Below, one piece after another: positions 5,848-6,199 of a stretch of 6,199 nucleotides of DNA. The stretch covers positions 1-6,199 of the forward strand of contig CALJUK010000601.1 in NCBI GenBank assembly GCA_937975745.1, given 5' to 3'. Both the position numbers and the translations under genes were made by a program. The notes below the pieces were generated by a model. That model was not told the origin of the DNA. It saw only the letters and a program-made list of their open reading frames with translations, and did no database searches. How positions within the stretch are numbered: the first letter of the stretch is position 1; every line of letters starts with the position of its first letter. Source of the DNA: an uncultured Planctomycetaceae bacterium (GTDB taxonomy: Bacteria > Planctomycetota > Planctomycetia > Planctomycetales > Planctomycetaceae).

Positions 5848-6199
5848 CTAAGCCTCAGAACACGCCGTCGTGGTATCGAGCTCGGCGGACGAATTTCGCT
5901 TCTTCAGGTTTTCCATAATCTCCGGAATGTTGGGCCCTTTGACGGTGACCTGGCGACTCTCACTTTCGCTCAGAATATGAACCATGTATGGAATTCCGTC
6001 TTGCAGGCACCGGGCCGCTCGGTGGTGGCCGTCGATCAGAACGTGCCCGTGAAACACCGTCCCGTCCGGCTCGGGATACCACACGTGTGCGATGATCCCT
6101 GGATAAATGGGATTCACGTGTTGGACGTGCTGGGGATAGATGTGGCAGATATCGACGCTATGGTGCACATCTTCCGGTTCCAGCTCGATCGGTTCGCGG
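5848..6199 (-). CDS. Histidine-rich ParB-like domain protein, 5' end missing
   Basis: The reading frame is open from the right edge to a TAG at 5848-5850, giving 117 complete codons with a stop, so 116 visible residues. A GTG at 6166-6168 could serve as a start, but the frame continues upstream with plausible protein (EPIELEPED), so the real start probably lies outside the window. The core reads GHVLIDGHHRAARCLQDG followed by IPYMVHIL. The LIDGHHRAAR pattern resembles the (V/I)(I/L)DGHHR motif of ParB/sulfiredoxin-fold proteins, which bind nucleotides or DNA. About eleven histidines fall in roughly 70 residues, and the last 30 residues are polar and probably disordered. It ends 29 bp before the protease-adaptor fusion on the same strand, so the two are probably co-transcribed. 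Its biochemical role is unknown; the ParB-like assignment rests on one motif and is tentative. Confidence 0.7.
   Translation of the reverse strand, partial: REPIELEPEDVHHSVDICHIYPQHVQHVNPIYPGIIAHVWYPEPDGTVFHGHVLIDGHHRAARCLQDGIPYMVHILSESESRQVTVKGPNIPEIMENLKKRNSSAELDTTTACSEA

Overview
The window most likely comes from a chromosome of Planctomycetota. GC content is moderately high (judged by eye, not counted). The TolC-like protein is proline-rich at both ends, and the window carries a long PqqD-like / M50 protease / HlyD fusion. A glucose-dehydrogenase-type MDR enzyme resembles those I associate with planctomycetes and verrucomicrobia. The phylum call is an inference from protein style; there is no rRNA or other taxonomic marker.

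Layout, left to right. Bases 1-603 (minus) hold the N-terminal 201 codons of a zinc-dependent glucose/alcohol dehydrogenase that runs off the left edge. Bases 752-834 (minus) are a complete tRNA-Leu(UAG), with a good sigma70-like promoter at 867-895. Bases 836-1249 are a non-coding divergent region with a candidate promoter for the rightward gene and a few inverted repeats. Bases 1250-3307 (plus) encode a TolC-family outer-membrane lipoprotein. Bases 3311-5818 (minus) encode an 835-residue membrane protein that joins a PqqD-like domain, a seven-helix M50 (site-2 protease type) domain and a HlyD-type periplasmic adaptor. Bases 5848-6199 (minus) hold the C-terminal part of a histidine-rich protein with a ParB-like motif, open at the right edge and only 29 bp upstream of the fusion gene.

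How the genes may work together: the fusion protein can in principle span from a cytoplasmic substrate-recognition domain, through an intramembrane protease, to a periplasmic adaptor. The neighbouring TolC-like protein could supply the outer-membrane channel. No ABC, MFS or RND pump is visible. The two genes face each other with only 3 bp between their stop codons, so they are not one operon, and partnership is inferred from proximity and family knowledge. The ParB-like gene is probably co-transcribed with the fusion gene. This trio is the most interesting content of the window. The dehydrogenase and tRNA look like ordinary housekeeping neighbours. No mobile element, CRISPR array or clear intrinsic terminator was seen.
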